Assembly: GCA_964615585.1 (NCBI GenBank)
Contig: CAZTNS010000001.1
Coordinates: forward strand, 1 to 64,000
Length of the DNA: 64,000 nt
Reading direction: 5' to 3'
Source: JAQIBY01 sp964615585
Lineage (GTDB): Bacteria > Bacteroidota > Bacteroidia > Bacteroidales > ML635J-15
A model generated the notes under the pieces. It saw only the letters and a list, made by a program, of their open reading frames with translations. It searched no databases and was not told where the DNA came from. Position 1 is the first letter of the stretch. Each line of letters starts with the position of its first letter. A program made the translations under genes and the position numbers. Positions 25,961 to 35,638 of the stretch are shown here, one piece after another.

Positions 25961-26709
25961 ATAGCTAATGTATTTTTTGGATATTCTGTTTTGATAAGAT
26001 ACAAACCATGTGCCGGAACAGATTGTCCCGCTGCAGAACGGTCATGGGCTTCAATCACGGATTCGATGTGTTCTGGTTTTTCTATACCGTACCCTATAGG
26101 TAATACGCTGCCAACAATGGCCCTGACCATATTTCTGAGAAACCGGTCGGCCGTAATTTTAAATAATACCCGATGATCATTTTGCTGCCATGAGGCATGC
26201 TGTATATGGCAAAGGTTTGTCTTTGTATCGGTGTGTAGTTTACTGAAAGATGTGAAATCTGTGTGTTGCACAAGGTATGTACACGCAGCATTCATGGCAT
26301 CAACATCAGGTTGCTTGTGTATCAACATGCTTCTTCCACATAAAAACGGGTCTTTCATGGTATGGAGGTAGTAATGGTATGTTCTGCTGATGGCGTCGAA
26401 ACGGGCGTGTGCTTCATTGTTTACGGGAATGATGTTATAAACCGCAATGTCATCAGGTAAATAACTATTGACATGATGATTAAAATCCTGTATGGAATCA
26501 ATCAGGCAGGTAAGGTCAAAGTGCAGGTAAAATGACCTTGCATGTACACCTGAATCGGTACGCCCGCATCCGGTAACGGTAATGTTTTCCCGCAACAGCC
26601 TGGTAAGGCCTTTTTCGATGATTTCCTGTACGGTAATGGCATTTGGCTGTTTTTGCCAGCCGTGATAGTTTGACCCATCGTATGCTATTTCCATAAAATA
26701 TCTTACCAT
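25957..26709 (-). CDS. truA: tRNA pseudouridine(38-40) synthase TruA
   Basis: The 250-residue protein begins MVRYFMEIAYDGSNYHGWQKQP. The catalytic aspartate lies in GCGRTDSGVHA near residue 52. A C-terminal FLRNMVRAIVG motif is also present. It changes uridines 38-40 of the tRNA anticodon stem-loop to pseudouridine. It is the first gene of the overlapping run that continues into the lipoprotein and glycan genes. Confidence 0.95.
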   Translation of the reverse strand: MVRYFMEIAYDGSNYHGWQKQPNAITVQEIIEKGLTRLLRENITVTGCGRTDSGVHARSFYLHFDLTCLIDSIQDFNHHVNSYLPDDIAVYNIIPVNNEAHARFDAISRTYHYYLHTMKDPFLCGRSMLIHKQPDVDAMNAACTYLVQHTDFTSFSKLHTDTKTNLCHIQHASWQQNDHRVLFKITADRFLRNMVRAIVGSVLPIGYGIEKPEHIESVIEAHDRSAAGQSVPAHGLYLIKTEYPKNTLAI

Positions 26710-26746
26710 AACCTTGCAAAGTTAAAAAATTGTGTGAAATCCATGC

Positions 26747-26790
26747 TTTTTGACAATGCCATAAATAGAGTTTGTCTATAATGTCAAAAA
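26747..26790. promoter_or_regulatory. Palindromic element TTTTGACA...TGTCAAAA between truA and pgi
   Basis: TTTTTGACA (ending 26755) and TGTCAAAAA (starting 26782) form a 9-bp inverted repeat with a 26-nt spacer in the divergent gap. It could be an operator or a hairpin; no regulator is known. Confidence 0.3.
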
Positions 26791-26801
26791 TGTTTTGAAG
26801 A

Positions 26802-26830
26802 TTGAAATAAGTGATGTATATTTATGTTTG
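26802..26830 (+). promoter_or_regulatory. Promoter of pgi
   Basis: TTG at 26802-26804, 18 nt, then TATGTTTG at 26823-26830, a perfect Bacteroidota -33/-7 pair 41 nt before the ATG. Confidence 0.65.
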
Positions 26831-26871
26831 AAAAATTGAATTGTCCGGATTGATAATAAAAAAGAAAGTTT

Positions 26872-28152
26872 ATGCTTAAATATGTCAACGACTCAACAGG
26901 AAAACTGATTGGAGAAGAGAAATGGGATGCATATCTGCAAAAGATGAATAAGCAAAACATCAAATTGCATGATGGTTCGGCAAAGGGAAGTGATTTTCTC
27001 GGCTGGGTGGATTTGCCTAAAGCCATTGTAAATGATCTGCCTGATTCATACAATAAAGCTGTAGCAATGATGAAAGGTATGGATGTGGTTGTATGTGTGG
27101 GCATCGGGGGTTCTTACCTTGGCGCTAAGGCTGTACTGGAAGCGCTTAAAGATACGCTTACATCCAATGTTCCTGAAATTTTGTTTGCCGGTCATCATCT
27201 GGATGCTGATTATCATCATGATCTGCTTACTTACCTGGAAAATAAAAATTTTGGAGTGATGGTGATCAGTAAATCAGGTACCACCACTGAGCCGGCCATC
27301 GCATTTCGCCTGCTGACAGACCTTTTGAAAAAACAGGGACACGGAAAACAGTTGCACAAGCATATTATCGCCATCACGGATGCAAAGAAAGGAGCCTTGC
27401 GCACGCTTGCCGATGAATTAAACCTGATGTCTTTTGTTGTGCCGGACGATGTGGGAGGGAGGTACTCGGTTTTTACGCCCGTAGGTTTGGTTCCCCTGGT
27501 TGTTGCCGGTGTGGATATAAAAGCACTGCTTGAAGGCGCCAAAGCTATGTCAGAGGAAGTAGGATATGAGCAATTGCCGGGTAAAAACCCTGCCCTCCAA
27601 TATGCCGCTTTCCGGAAATTGATGTGGGACAAAAACAAAAGCGTGGAAATACTGGCCAATGCACAGCCATCGTTAGCTTATGTTGCCGAATGGTGGAAGC
27701 AATTGTTTGGTGAAAGTGAAGGCAAAGAAAAAAAAGGCCTTTTTCCTGCCAGCATCAATTTAACAACTGACCTGCATTCACTTGGTCAGTTTATTCAGGA
27801 AGGAAATCCGCTGATGTTTGAGACCTTTCTTGAAATTAGCTACCCGGATAATTCATTGACAATACCACATGATGAGGCCAACCGCGACAATTTGAATTAC
27901 ATCGCAGGGAAACCTGTTTCTTATGTCAATCAGCAAGCCGCAGAAGGCACGTATCAGGCTCATAAAGATGGTGGGGTGCCGGTATCGCGCATTGTTATTG
28001 ATAAAAAAGATGCATATCACCTGGGAATGCTTTTGTATTTCTTTGAAAAAGCCTGTGGCATGAGTGCGTATGCCTTGGGTGTTAATCCGTTCAACCAACC
28101 CGGGGTGGAGGCGTATAAAAACAACATGTTTAATTTACTCGGTAAGAAATGA
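26872..28152 (+). CDS. pgi: Glucose-6-phosphate isomerase
   Basis: The 426-residue enzyme has the SIS-domain sugar-phosphate loop VGIGGSYLGAKAV and the SKSGTTTEPA phosphate-binding motif. The catalytic region is DVGGRYSVFTPVG, and GLFPASINLTTDLHSLGQ and NPFNQPGVEAYK are also present. The shorter form is usual for Bacteroidota and Firmicutes. It interconverts glucose-6-P and fructose-6-P for glycolysis or gluconeogenesis, which fits the nearby pckA. It has its own promoter and faces the T9SS cargo gene, with an 8-bp inverted repeat (28173-28180 with 28202-28209) between them. Confidence 0.96.
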   Translation: MLKYVNDSTGKLIGEEKWDAYLQKMNKQNIKLHDGSAKGSDFLGWVDLPKAIVNDLPDSYNKAVAMMKGMDVVVCVGIGGSYLGAKAVLEALKDTLTSNVPEILFAGHHLDADYHHDLLTYLENKNFGVMVISKSGTTTEPAIAFRLLTDLLKKQGHGKQLHKHIIAITDAKKGALRTLADELNLMSFVVPDDVGGRYSVFTPVGLVPLVVAGVDIKALLEGAKAMSEEVGYEQLPGKNPALQYAAFRKLMWDKNKSVEILANAQPSLAYVAEWWKQLFGESEGKEKKGLFPASINLTTDLHSLGQFIQEGNPLMFETFLEISYPDNSLTIPHDEANRDNLNYIAGKPVSYVNQQAAEGTYQAHKDGGVPVSRIVIDKKDAYHLGMLLYFFEKACGMSAYALGVNPFNQPGVEAYKNNMFNLLGKK

Positions 28153-28213
28153 ATCCATTCACTAAAATAATTTTTTCCTGTTTGTAATTATCTGCCGGTA
28201 GCAGGAAAACTGC

Positions 28214-29422
28214 CTAGTAAATAATCAATTTCCTGGTTTCTGAATCTTGTTCATCAAAAAAACGGATAAAATACATGCCCGTTTTGAGGCCGGATATGGT
28301 CAAATTACCATCCCTGATATCATGGGTTTGAATTAATTTCCCTAAAGCTGAATAAATGGCACATTGCTGGTATGTATCAGATTCAATATGCACTTTACCA
28401 GTGGATGGATTGGGAAATACTGCAAACTCATTATGTATATGAAGGCCTGATTTTAAAGCACCTATGCTGACATCGGTATAAAAAAGAGCATTGCCGGCTA
28501 AAGAACTGTAACCGTCTGTAACCAGGATATATTGTCCGGGTTGTAAATCTGCAGAAAAGCTGAAATCAATGCTGTCGGTGGCACACCCCATGTATGAACC
28601 GGAATTGTTTGGGGGATCACTGGTTGGGCTTCCGCCAATGCCGGTACAATCTACACCGTTCCATGCATAAACAGCTACCTGCACAAAAAAATCAGATGGG
28701 GGAGACCCTTCATGACCAAACATATTCACGTTTGTGAAATTAATGGTGTATGGTTGCTCATCGTCGTTGTCAACGGTAAAATGATAGAAAACTTCATTGT
28801 CAGAAATTGTCCAGTTACATTCCTCCGGAGCAGGTAAACTATCGGGTTTTCCTAAAATATTACATATTCCATCGTATAAAGGTACTGCTCCCATGCATGT
28901 ATCTTCCTGCAATGACATTCGTTCACTTACAGCCAGAAATAATTTTTGGTCCATATCGTTTTGGTCCCATACGCGCAAATACAAAGTGTCACCTGGTGTA
29001 ATTCCGTTGATTTGTTCCCAGCGTATTTCCATGTTTACAAACTGCCCCAGTGAATCTGATTCAAAACAGGAAAGCAATTCCAATTCATCACACGAAAAGC
29101 CGGAATAAACGGCAAGTGCAGGTTCTGAAACGTCCGGAACAGGAACATTGTCAGAATTAAACACATGAAAACTAAGCCCGGTTACACTGGCGGGCACGAT
29201 CAATTTGTACCACAGGTCTTTTGCCCCCTGGGTGTTTTCCATACACGGCGGGACGTTATAATCTGAAGCTGTTGCGTTTGCTAAATCAAAATCATGAAGT
29301 ACCATTGTACCACATGTCCCGTAATCTTGAAAATCAAGAAATGGTGCTGTGTCACATGTGTTTTGTGCAAGGGATGCAAGCGACAGGCTAAATAAAGAAA
29401 TAAAAAGTATGAGTTTTTTCAT
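28214..29422 (-). CDS. Secreted protein with T9SS type A sorting domain
   Basis: The 402-residue protein has a signal peptide (MKKLILFISLFSLSLASLA). Two pre-peptidase-like beta regions with paired cysteines follow (CDTAPFLDF, PPCMENTQGAKDLWYKL, and later CDELELLSCFE, EECNWTISDNEVFYHF). The last 80 residues form a sorting domain: FAVFPNPSTGKVHIES, ISGLKTGMYFIRFFD, KLIIY. Exported by Sec, it should then pass through T9SS and be released or anchored at the surface. There is no catalytic domain. The function is unknown; it may bind glycans or proteins. Confidence 0.85.
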   Translation of the reverse strand: MKKLILFISLFSLSLASLAQNTCDTAPFLDFQDYGTCGTMVLHDFDLANATASDYNVPPCMENTQGAKDLWYKLIVPASVTGLSFHVFNSDNVPVPDVSEPALAVYSGFSCDELELLSCFESDSLGQFVNMEIRWEQINGITPGDTLYLRVWDQNDMDQKLFLAVSERMSLQEDTCMGAVPLYDGICNILGKPDSLPAPEECNWTISDNEVFYHFTVDNDDEQPYTINFTNVNMFGHEGSPPSDFFVQVAVYAWNGVDCTGIGGSPTSDPPNNSGSYMGCATDSIDFSFSADLQPGQYILVTDGYSSLAGNALFYTDVSIGALKSGLHIHNEFAVFPNPSTGKVHIESDTYQQCAIYSALGKLIQTHDIRDGNLTISGLKTGMYFIRFFDEQDSETRKLIIY

Positions 29423-29506
29423 AATACGAAGGTGTTAATTATATTTATTTGTCGAATGTAACACATTTTTTGATGTATTTCAAAATAAATTTTAGTGTAA
29501 AGTTCT

Positions 29507-29596
29507 TTTGCGTTTCTTTGTGACCTTGCCCCGCGACAGGCTGGTTTGCGTTTCTTTGCGCTACAAGAATTAAAAGTACCGCAGAGCTACGCAAAG
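29507..29596. repeat. TTTGCGTTTCTTTG direct repeats with an inverted copy
   Basis: Copies at 29507-29520 and 29545-29558, with a partly complementary CGCAGAGCTACGCAAAG at 29580-29596. This 'CTTTGCG' repeat is a dispersed intergenic type in Bacteroidota. The 249-bp gap between the cargo gene and mutS2 has nothing else I recognise. Confidence 0.4.
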
Positions 29597-29671
29597 TAGT
29601 CGATAAGTTTCGCAAAGCAGATATTTATATTGTTATATATATATAATTTGCAACAATGAATTTATATCAGT

Positions 29672-32116
29672 TCATATCCTGAACCCCACCACCGTAATAC
29701 CGTCCCCGCCGAAACGGATGTCTTCATCGCCGAAATATTCAACGGATTGGCAGCTTGATAAGTGGTCGCGTATTGCCTGCCTGAGAATGCCACCGCCTTT
29801 GCCGTGCAGTATTTTTACTTCTTTAATTCCCAATACCTCAGCGTCATCGATAAACGCCACAAGTTTACTCAACGCTTCATCCACGCGCATCCCACGCAAA
29901 TCAATGTTGGATTGAAAGTTCATGATGTTATTCATGTATTGGCTGCCGGCAGTTTTATGTTGTTTTTTCTCGGACAGGATTTGTTCTTCGGATTTTACAA
30001 GCTTGTTTTTGTCAATGGTGCTGATGAGGTTCCCGATGTTGACCACATAGTTCTTGTCGCCGATATCCATCACTTCACCATATTTATCAAGATGTTTAAT
30101 GTAAACTTTGTTTCCAATCCTGATTTCCTTATCTGCCAGATTGGGAGGTTGTTGTTTCTTTTGTTTGGGTTGTTGACTTATGCTGTTTTTGAAATTGCGT
30201 ATTTCTGCCGGTTTTTTTGGGGTAATGTCCTGATGTGAGATCTTCTTTTCTTTGTCCTTTAATTGTTGACGTGCTGCCCTGGTTTTCTCTTTTTCAGCAT
30301 TGGCCTGTTTGATTTTCCGTATCGTGTTTTCAATTTCTTTGTTTGCCGATTGGATGATGTTTTCCGCTTCGGCTTTTGCTTTGTCAAGTATCTTTTTCTC
30401 TTGTCGTACAAATCCCTGGTAAGCAACGGAGTGCCTGTTTATTTCTGCATCCAGTTGTTTTTGTTTTTGGTCGATTTCTTTTCGTTTGTTTTCCCAGTAT
30501 TTTTTGTCTTTAATGACTTTTTTGAGGTGCTTGTCGAAGTTGAATTTTTCGCTGCCTGTTTTTGTGCGTGCCAGTTGGATGATGTCGTTGGGAATGCCGC
30601 TTTGTTTTGCAATATCAAAGCTGTATGATGACCCCGGGATGCCGGTTTGTAATGTGTACAGGGGTGTCATTGTTTCATTGTCTATCAACATGGCAGCGTT
30701 TTCAAGTCCGGGGTAATTGCTGGCAAAGTGTTTCAGGTTGCCGTAGTGTGTGGTAATGATGCCGATACAGCGTTTGTCTGCAAAGTGCTGGAGCATCGCT
30801 TCGGCAATGGCAGCGCCCATGTCGGGTTCTGTGCCGCCGCCAAATTCATCAATCAGGATCATGCTGTTGTTTCCGGCATGGTCAAGCATGAATTTCATGT
30901 TTTGCAGGTGGGAGCTGTAGGTACTCAGATCGTTTTCCAGGTTTTGGTCATCGCCGAGGTCAAGAAAAATATCGTCGAGGATTTTTATTTCCGAATTTCC
31001 ACCTAGCGGGGCCTGCATGCCACACTGCAACATGTATTGTATTAGTCCTGCTGCCTGCAGGCACACGGTTTTGCCCCCGGCATTGGGGCCGGATATGACA
31101 AAAATGGATTGTTTCTCATTGAATTCAATATCAAAGGGAACGACTTCTTTGTCTCGCTCCATGTAGTTCAATACCAGCACCGGATGCCTGGCTTTGTGGT
31201 ATTTCGTGTTTCCGTCTCTATTGATGGCGGGTTTTATTGCCTCAAGTTGCATTGCAAGTTTTGATTTGCTGCGATGAAAATCCATCCTGACAAGGACATC
31301 TGACGCAGCTTCAATATCTGGTTTGTAATCCCTTATGATGTCAGTTAATTCTGCAAGGATGCGTTGTTTCTCTTTGAGGATATCGTGTTCCAGGTTTTTT
31401 AACTGGTAATGATATTGCGTGATGCGTTCCGGCTCAATATATACGGTTTTGCCGGATGCCGATTCACCAACAATGATGCCGTGCAAATTGCGTTTGTGTG
31501 TGGCGTTAACAGGAATGGCCATGTAACCGTCAATTACCGCAACTGACGTGTCTGTATCTGTCCAGCCTTTGGCTGTCACCTGTTGCAAAATTTTGTCCAG
31601 CTCGCGTGAGATTTGAGTTTCAATGTCTTTTTGCTTGCTGACAGCAGCTTGTAATTCTTTGCTGGCGGATGATTTGATTTTTCCCTTGCTTGTAAATATC
31701 CGGCGTATTTCATCTTTGACGTAATGGGGAAAATTTAAACTTTCCAGCTCATCCCTGATGACCGGAAAATTCTCTTTGTTGAGTTTAGAGTTATACCTGA
31801 GGCAGGCATTCAGCACAAAAAGTACTTTATAAATGGCATCAAATTCGGATTCGCTCAGTACCGACTCCGGGTTATCCATTCGTGTCAGGGACGGGTTGAT
31901 GTCAGGAAATCCGGTGAGGGGAAAGTTATCGTAAAACAAAAGTATTTGCTTGTATTCTTCGGTGTAATCAAGCGTTTTGTTGATGTTCCCGGCATCTGTC
32001 ATAAAGTGCATGTCATCCACAAGCCTTTTTGTGGCATCACTTTGGCACGCCCCTTTCAGCTTGTTTCTCAGCTTGTCAAAACCAATTTTTTCTTCAAAAA
32101 TTTCCGGATAAATCAT
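29672..32116 (-). CDS. mutS2: Endonuclease MutS2
   Basis: The 814-residue protein starts MIYPEIFEEKIGFDKLRNKL. It has the MutS core/lever region, an ATPase domain with GPNAGGKT (Walker A) and MILIDEFGGGTEP (Walker B), a long coiled coil rich in K/E/Q, a KOW-like segment (GNKVYIKHLDKYGEVMDI) and a C-terminal Smr nuclease domain with IDLRGMRVDEAL and LHGKGGGILRQA. MutS2 acts on branched DNA or stalled ribosomes depending on species and is not part of mismatch repair. The upstream in-frame extension of about 80 codons lacks homology and overlaps the ychF promoter, so the start is set at 32114-32116. Confidence 0.94.
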   Translation of the reverse strand: MIYPEIFEEKIGFDKLRNKLKGACQSDATKRLVDDMHFMTDAGNINKTLDYTEEYKQILLFYDNFPLTGFPDINPSLTRMDNPESVLSESEFDAIYKVLFVLNACLRYNSKLNKENFPVIRDELESLNFPHYVKDEIRRIFTSKGKIKSSASKELQAAVSKQKDIETQISRELDKILQQVTAKGWTDTDTSVAVIDGYMAIPVNATHKRNLHGIIVGESASGKTVYIEPERITQYHYQLKNLEHDILKEKQRILAELTDIIRDYKPDIEAASDVLVRMDFHRSKSKLAMQLEAIKPAINRDGNTKYHKARHPVLVLNYMERDKEVVPFDIEFNEKQSIFVISGPNAGGKTVCLQAAGLIQYMLQCGMQAPLGGNSEIKILDDIFLDLGDDQNLENDLSTYSSHLQNMKFMLDHAGNNSMILIDEFGGGTEPDMGAAIAEAMLQHFADKRCIGIITTHYGNLKHFASNYPGLENAAMLIDNETMTPLYTLQTGIPGSSYSFDIAKQSGIPNDIIQLARTKTGSEKFNFDKHLKKVIKDKKYWENKRKEIDQKQKQLDAEINRHSVAYQGFVRQEKKILDKAKAEAENIIQSANKEIENTIRKIKQANAEKEKTRAARQQLKDKEKKISHQDITPKKPAEIRNFKNSISQQPKQKKQQPPNLADKEIRIGNKVYIKHLDKYGEVMDIGDKNYVVNIGNLISTIDKNKLVKSEEQILSEKKQHKTAGSQYMNNIMNFQSNIDLRGMRVDEALSKLVAFIDDAEVLGIKEVKILHGKGGGILRQAIRDHLSSCQSVEYFGDEDIRFGGDGITVVGFRI

Positions 32117-32253
32117 ACTGCAAAAATACAAAAAATCACCGTTTTGTTCATATAATGACCCTAGTTTTTTAGCACAAATTCCAAATGCCAACTTTTTAAT
32201 GGTGAGCCTGAATGTAGAAATTTGATTTCTCCACATTCTGTCATAAAATTTTA

Positions 32254-32261
32254 TACTTTTG
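32254..32261 (+). promoter_or_regulatory. -7 box of ychF
   Basis: TACTTTTG is a perfect TAnnTTTG match 21 nt before the ychF ATG. No clear TTG lies at the right spacing. Confidence 0.4.
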
Positions 32262-32282
32262 CATGTCATAAAGAAAAAATTT

Positions 32283-33380
32283 ATGGGACTGAATTGTGGA
32301 ATCATCGGACTGGCAAATTGTGGAAAAACCACCTTTTTTAATTGTATGTCAAATACCAAAGCAGAGGCAACAAGTTATGCTTTTGCCACTAATAAATCCA
32401 ACATAGCGATGATCAATGTGCCTGATCCGCGTTTATCTGAGTTGACGAAATTGCAGCCAACGAAAAAGGTAGTTCCGGCTACGGTTGAAGTTGTGGATGT
32501 CCCCGGACTTACCAAAGGTTCAAGCAGAGGGCAGGGGGTAGGCAATGCATTTCTCAATGACATCAAAAGCAGCGATGCGCTCATTCATGTATTGCGTTGT
32601 TTTGATGATGAAAATCTGTCTCATGTTGATGGTGCTGTTGATCCTGTCAGGGATTGGGAAACCGTGAATTTCGAGTTACAGGTAAAAGACCTGGAGACTG
32701 TGGAACGCAAGATGGACAGACTGGAAAAACTGGTAAAAACCGGAGATAAAGATGCAAAAAAAGACCTTGAAACCCTGCGTGTTTATCATCAACACCTGGA
32801 TGACTTGTTACCTGCTCGCACTGCTCCGGTTAAGGATGAAGAGTCTCATGTGATTGATGATCTGTTTTTGTACTCCGCAAAACCTGTGATGGTAGTATGC
32901 AATGTGGATGATAACCATGTCACAGAAGACAATAATTATGTTATGCACGTGCGGCAAGCATTAAAAGATGAAAACATCAAAATTCTCCGCATAGCTGCCG
33001 GTATTGAATCTGAAATTGCAGAATTGGATGATGAAAATGAACGCAGAGAGTTTCTTGATGACTACGGCCTGGCAGAGCCCAGTGTAGATGTTTTGATAAG
33101 AGAGGCTTATGATATGCTTAACCTGCAGTCGTTTTTTACCATTGGTGAAGAAGAGAACAGGGCATGGACCATTCGCAAAGGTATGACTGCTTCTGAAGCA
33201 GCCGGAGTTATACATTCTGACCTGCAAAAGGGATTTATACGTGCTGAGGTGATGAAATACAAAGATTTTGTCAGCCTCAGAAGCGAACAGGCCGTTAAAG
33301 AAGCCGGAAAATTTTTTATTGAAGGGAAAAATTACGTGGTACAGGACGGTGATATTTTGCATGTTCGTTTCAATGTCTGA
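32283..33380 (+). CDS. ychF: Redox-regulated ATPase/GTPase YchF
   Basis: The 365-residue Obg-family protein starts MGLNCGIIGLANCGKTT, with Walker A GLANCGKT in place of the usual GxPNVGKS, a variant of the conserved loop. VDVPGLTKGSSRGQGVGNAFL is the switch/G3 region. The C-terminal TGS-like domain covers FFTIGEEENRAWTIRKG. YchF binds ATP in preference to GTP and has been linked to ribosomes and oxidative stress. The start at 32283 is chosen because the -7 box lies within the longer frame. Confidence 0.93.
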   Translation: MGLNCGIIGLANCGKTTFFNCMSNTKAEATSYAFATNKSNIAMINVPDPRLSELTKLQPTKKVVPATVEVVDVPGLTKGSSRGQGVGNAFLNDIKSSDALIHVLRCFDDENLSHVDGAVDPVRDWETVNFELQVKDLETVERKMDRLEKLVKTGDKDAKKDLETLRVYHQHLDDLLPARTAPVKDEESHVIDDLFLYSAKPVMVVCNVDDNHVTEDNNYVMHVRQALKDENIKILRIAAGIESEIAELDDENERREFLDDYGLAEPSVDVLIREAYDMLNLQSFFTIGEEENRAWTIRKGMTASEAAGVIHSDLQKGFIRAEVMKYKDFVSLRSEQAVKEAGKFFIEGKNYVVQDGDILHVRFNV

Positions 33381-33484
33381 TGGTTTTTTATGAAAAACTT
33401 ATCGCATGCTCATGTCTATAATTTGAATGCCCCTTTTTTTTAGTATTTTGTTTGTCATGTAAGTAAAATCAAAAATCCATTTTT

Positions 33485-33895
33485 ATGAGAATAACGTCCG
33501 AATGGCAGGAAGGATTCAAATCGGTGATTAACAACGGCCGTAACCACAGAGTTACCGTTGATTTACCGTACCTGCAACATGGTAAAGATGAAGGGCCATC
33601 ATCACTGGAACTGGCTGTGATGGGATATGCAGGTTGTGTTACCACCGTTTATAAAATGATGGCAGAAAAATTAAAAGTAGAGGTTTTCGCTATGCGTTGT
33701 GTCATCAACACAGAGTATAATGGCAAAACAATAGGGAAAGCAGAGATACTGTTGGAATTGATTTCTGATCATCCGGCAGAACTATTGAAAAAAGCATATA
33801 AACTTACACAGAACAATTGCCCGGTTGGCATTTTATTCAAAAATTCAGGTGTGGATATCACGTATAATATCAGTATTCAAAGAAAAACTCAATAG
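33485..33895 (+). CDS. OsmC/Ohr family protein
   Basis: The 136-residue protein has the two family cysteines, one in MGYAGCVTT near residue 57 and one in QNNCPVG near residue 110. OsmC/Ohr proteins reduce organic peroxides through this cysteine pair. The N-terminus MRITSEWQEGFKSVI and the length are closer to the YhfA-like subgroup than to Ohr. Its stop lies two bases from that of convergent pckA. It is probably monocistronic. Confidence 0.85.
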   Translation: MRITSEWQEGFKSVINNGRNHRVTVDLPYLQHGKDEGPSSLELAVMGYAGCVTTVYKMMAEKLKVEVFAMRCVINTEYNGKTIGKAEILLELISDHPAELLKKAYKLTQNNCPVGILFKNSGVDITYNISIQRKTQ

Positions 33896-33896
33896 T

Positions 33897-35543
33897 TTAT
33901 TTTCCTGGACAGTTTTTTATCACTTCAGGTGAAATGTTGTTTTTTCCGTAGGCTTCATCGAAAGCCTGGCTGAATTCCTGTGCCAGATATTTGGCAGCCA
34001 TGTGATAGTCATCTTTGTCTTTCCATGTGTTAACAGGGTTCAGTATCACGGTGGGAACGCCGGGTACTGATTGGGGTACGTTAAGATGAAACAGTTCATC
34101 AGTTTTATATTCTACACTTTCCAGTTTGCTGCTGAGGGCAGCTTCTACCATTTTTCGTGTCAGGTTCAGGTCAATACGCTTTCCAATGCCATATTTTCCA
34201 CCTGTCCAGCCTGTGTTTATTAAGAATACATTGGTATTGAATTTTTCCATTTTTCTTCCCAGCATCTGTGCATAAACTGATGGGAGTCCAGGCATAAAGG
34301 GTTGCCCGAAAAACCTGCTGAAAGTGGCTACAGGTTTAGTAATTCCGGTTTCCGTTCCTGCCAGTTTTGATGTATATCCCATCAAAAACCACAACATGGC
34401 CTGGTGTTTGTCAAGCTTGGAGACAGGGGGCAATACCCCGTATGCATCAGCTGTAAGAAACAGAATCGTGGAAGGATGGTCAGCTGTGCTTGATTTTTCT
34501 ATGTTGGGAAGAAATGTCAGCGGATAGGAGGCACGTGAATTTGGAGTGAGTCTGTCATCATTGAAATTAAAACTCCCATCAGGGTATATCATGGCATTTT
34601 CTACAATCGCACCGTGATTAATGTAATCATCCTCGTGCAGTACTGCATCGTAAATATCAGGTTCCTTATTGGGATCAATGTCAATCATTTTGGCATAACA
34701 TCCATTCTCAAAGTTGGCAATGCCATTATCAGACCAGCCGTGTTCATCATCTCCGAGCAATGCCCTTTTTGGGTCCGCTGAAAGTGTGGTTTTACCTGTG
34801 CCGGACAAGCCAAGAATGAGAGCGGATTTTCCGTCTTTGCCAACATTGGCGCTGCAGTGTAAAGGAAGCACTTTTTCAAATGGCAGGTAATAATTCATGA
34901 TGGTAAACATGAGTTTTTTAACACTGCCCAGATAAGCTGAACCAATAATAATACCCATCCTGCGGTCAAAATCCATTGCTACGATCATGTTTGTTGTTCG
35001 TCCTTCTTTTGTTTGCCGCAGTTTCCATTCGTATCTTTTTCTGTCAAGCTTGTGATATGGCAGGCTGATTAGCGTGAATTCTTTATCATGAAAACATGAT
35101 TTTCTGAGGTTTTTGGGAACAGGCCTGAACATATTATCCGAAAACAAAGCTGTAAGTGCATGGTCTGTAACGGTTTTTACAGGCAAAGCAAAATCTTCTG
35201 ATGCACCAATTACCCTGTCAGTGATGTAAAGGCTTTTACTTTTGTTAATGATCTTTTCTGCATCATCAAATACCATGTCGAACAAGCCTTCAGTCATTGG
35301 CAGGTTGTTGGGCGAATTCCAGTCTATGTGGATTTGAGAGACAGGTCTTTTTACGATAAGCGTATCTTTGGGGCTTCTTCCGGTAGATTCTGGTGGTGTC
35401 CAGGTAGCCAGGCAACCATTTTGGGCTATTAAACATTCTTTGTTGCTTACACTTGCTTTGATAATATCCTCACGTGATATGTTGTCATAAATACCCGGAT
35501 GTTTTTCAAGTGTTTCTGTTAACCTATTGTATAATTTCTTCAT
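33897..35543 (-). CDS. pckA: Phosphoenolpyruvate carboxykinase (ATP)
   Basis: The 548-residue enzyme has the kinase P-loop GLSGTGKTTLS and the metal/oxaloacetate residues in GDDEHGW (kinase 2). NTGWTGG and the RASYPL segment are also present. This is the ATP-type enzyme, which interconverts oxaloacetate + ATP with PEP + CO2 + ADP. It serves gluconeogenesis, or CO2 fixation to oxaloacetate in fermenting Bacteroidota. The OadA-like gene is 394 bp upstream on the same strand, linking both to the oxaloacetate node. Confidence 0.96.
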   Translation of the reverse strand: MKKLYNRLTETLEKHPGIYDNISREDIIKASVSNKECLIAQNGCLATWTPPESTGRSPKDTLIVKRPVSQIHIDWNSPNNLPMTEGLFDMVFDDAEKIINKSKSLYITDRVIGASEDFALPVKTVTDHALTALFSDNMFRPVPKNLRKSCFHDKEFTLISLPYHKLDRKRYEWKLRQTKEGRTTNMIVAMDFDRRMGIIIGSAYLGSVKKLMFTIMNYYLPFEKVLPLHCSANVGKDGKSALILGLSGTGKTTLSADPKRALLGDDEHGWSDNGIANFENGCYAKMIDIDPNKEPDIYDAVLHEDDYINHGAIVENAMIYPDGSFNFNDDRLTPNSRASYPLTFLPNIEKSSTADHPSTILFLTADAYGVLPPVSKLDKHQAMLWFLMGYTSKLAGTETGITKPVATFSRFFGQPFMPGLPSVYAQMLGRKMEKFNTNVFLINTGWTGGKYGIGKRIDLNLTRKMVEAALSSKLESVEYKTDELFHLNVPQSVPGVPTVILNPVNTWKDKDDYHMAAKYLAQEFSQAFDEAYGKNNISPEVIKNCPGK

Positions 35544-35638
35544 GGGGCTGTTAATTAGTGTTTGTCAATAAAGTAAGTGTCTGGTGCAGAAATTTTGTGC
35601 AAACGAGGGCAGAGTCCAGCCGATGTCCTGCGATGTAC

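Noticed and set aside
28173..28209. TTTTCCTG...CAGGAAAA inverted repeat as a pgi terminator
   Set aside because: The loop is about 20 nt and no T tract follows on either strand, so it is not a convincing intrinsic terminator.
32117..32359. N-terminal extension of MutS2
   Set aside because: About 80 extra codons with no MutS2 similarity overlap the ychF promoter; the internal ATG gives the family start.
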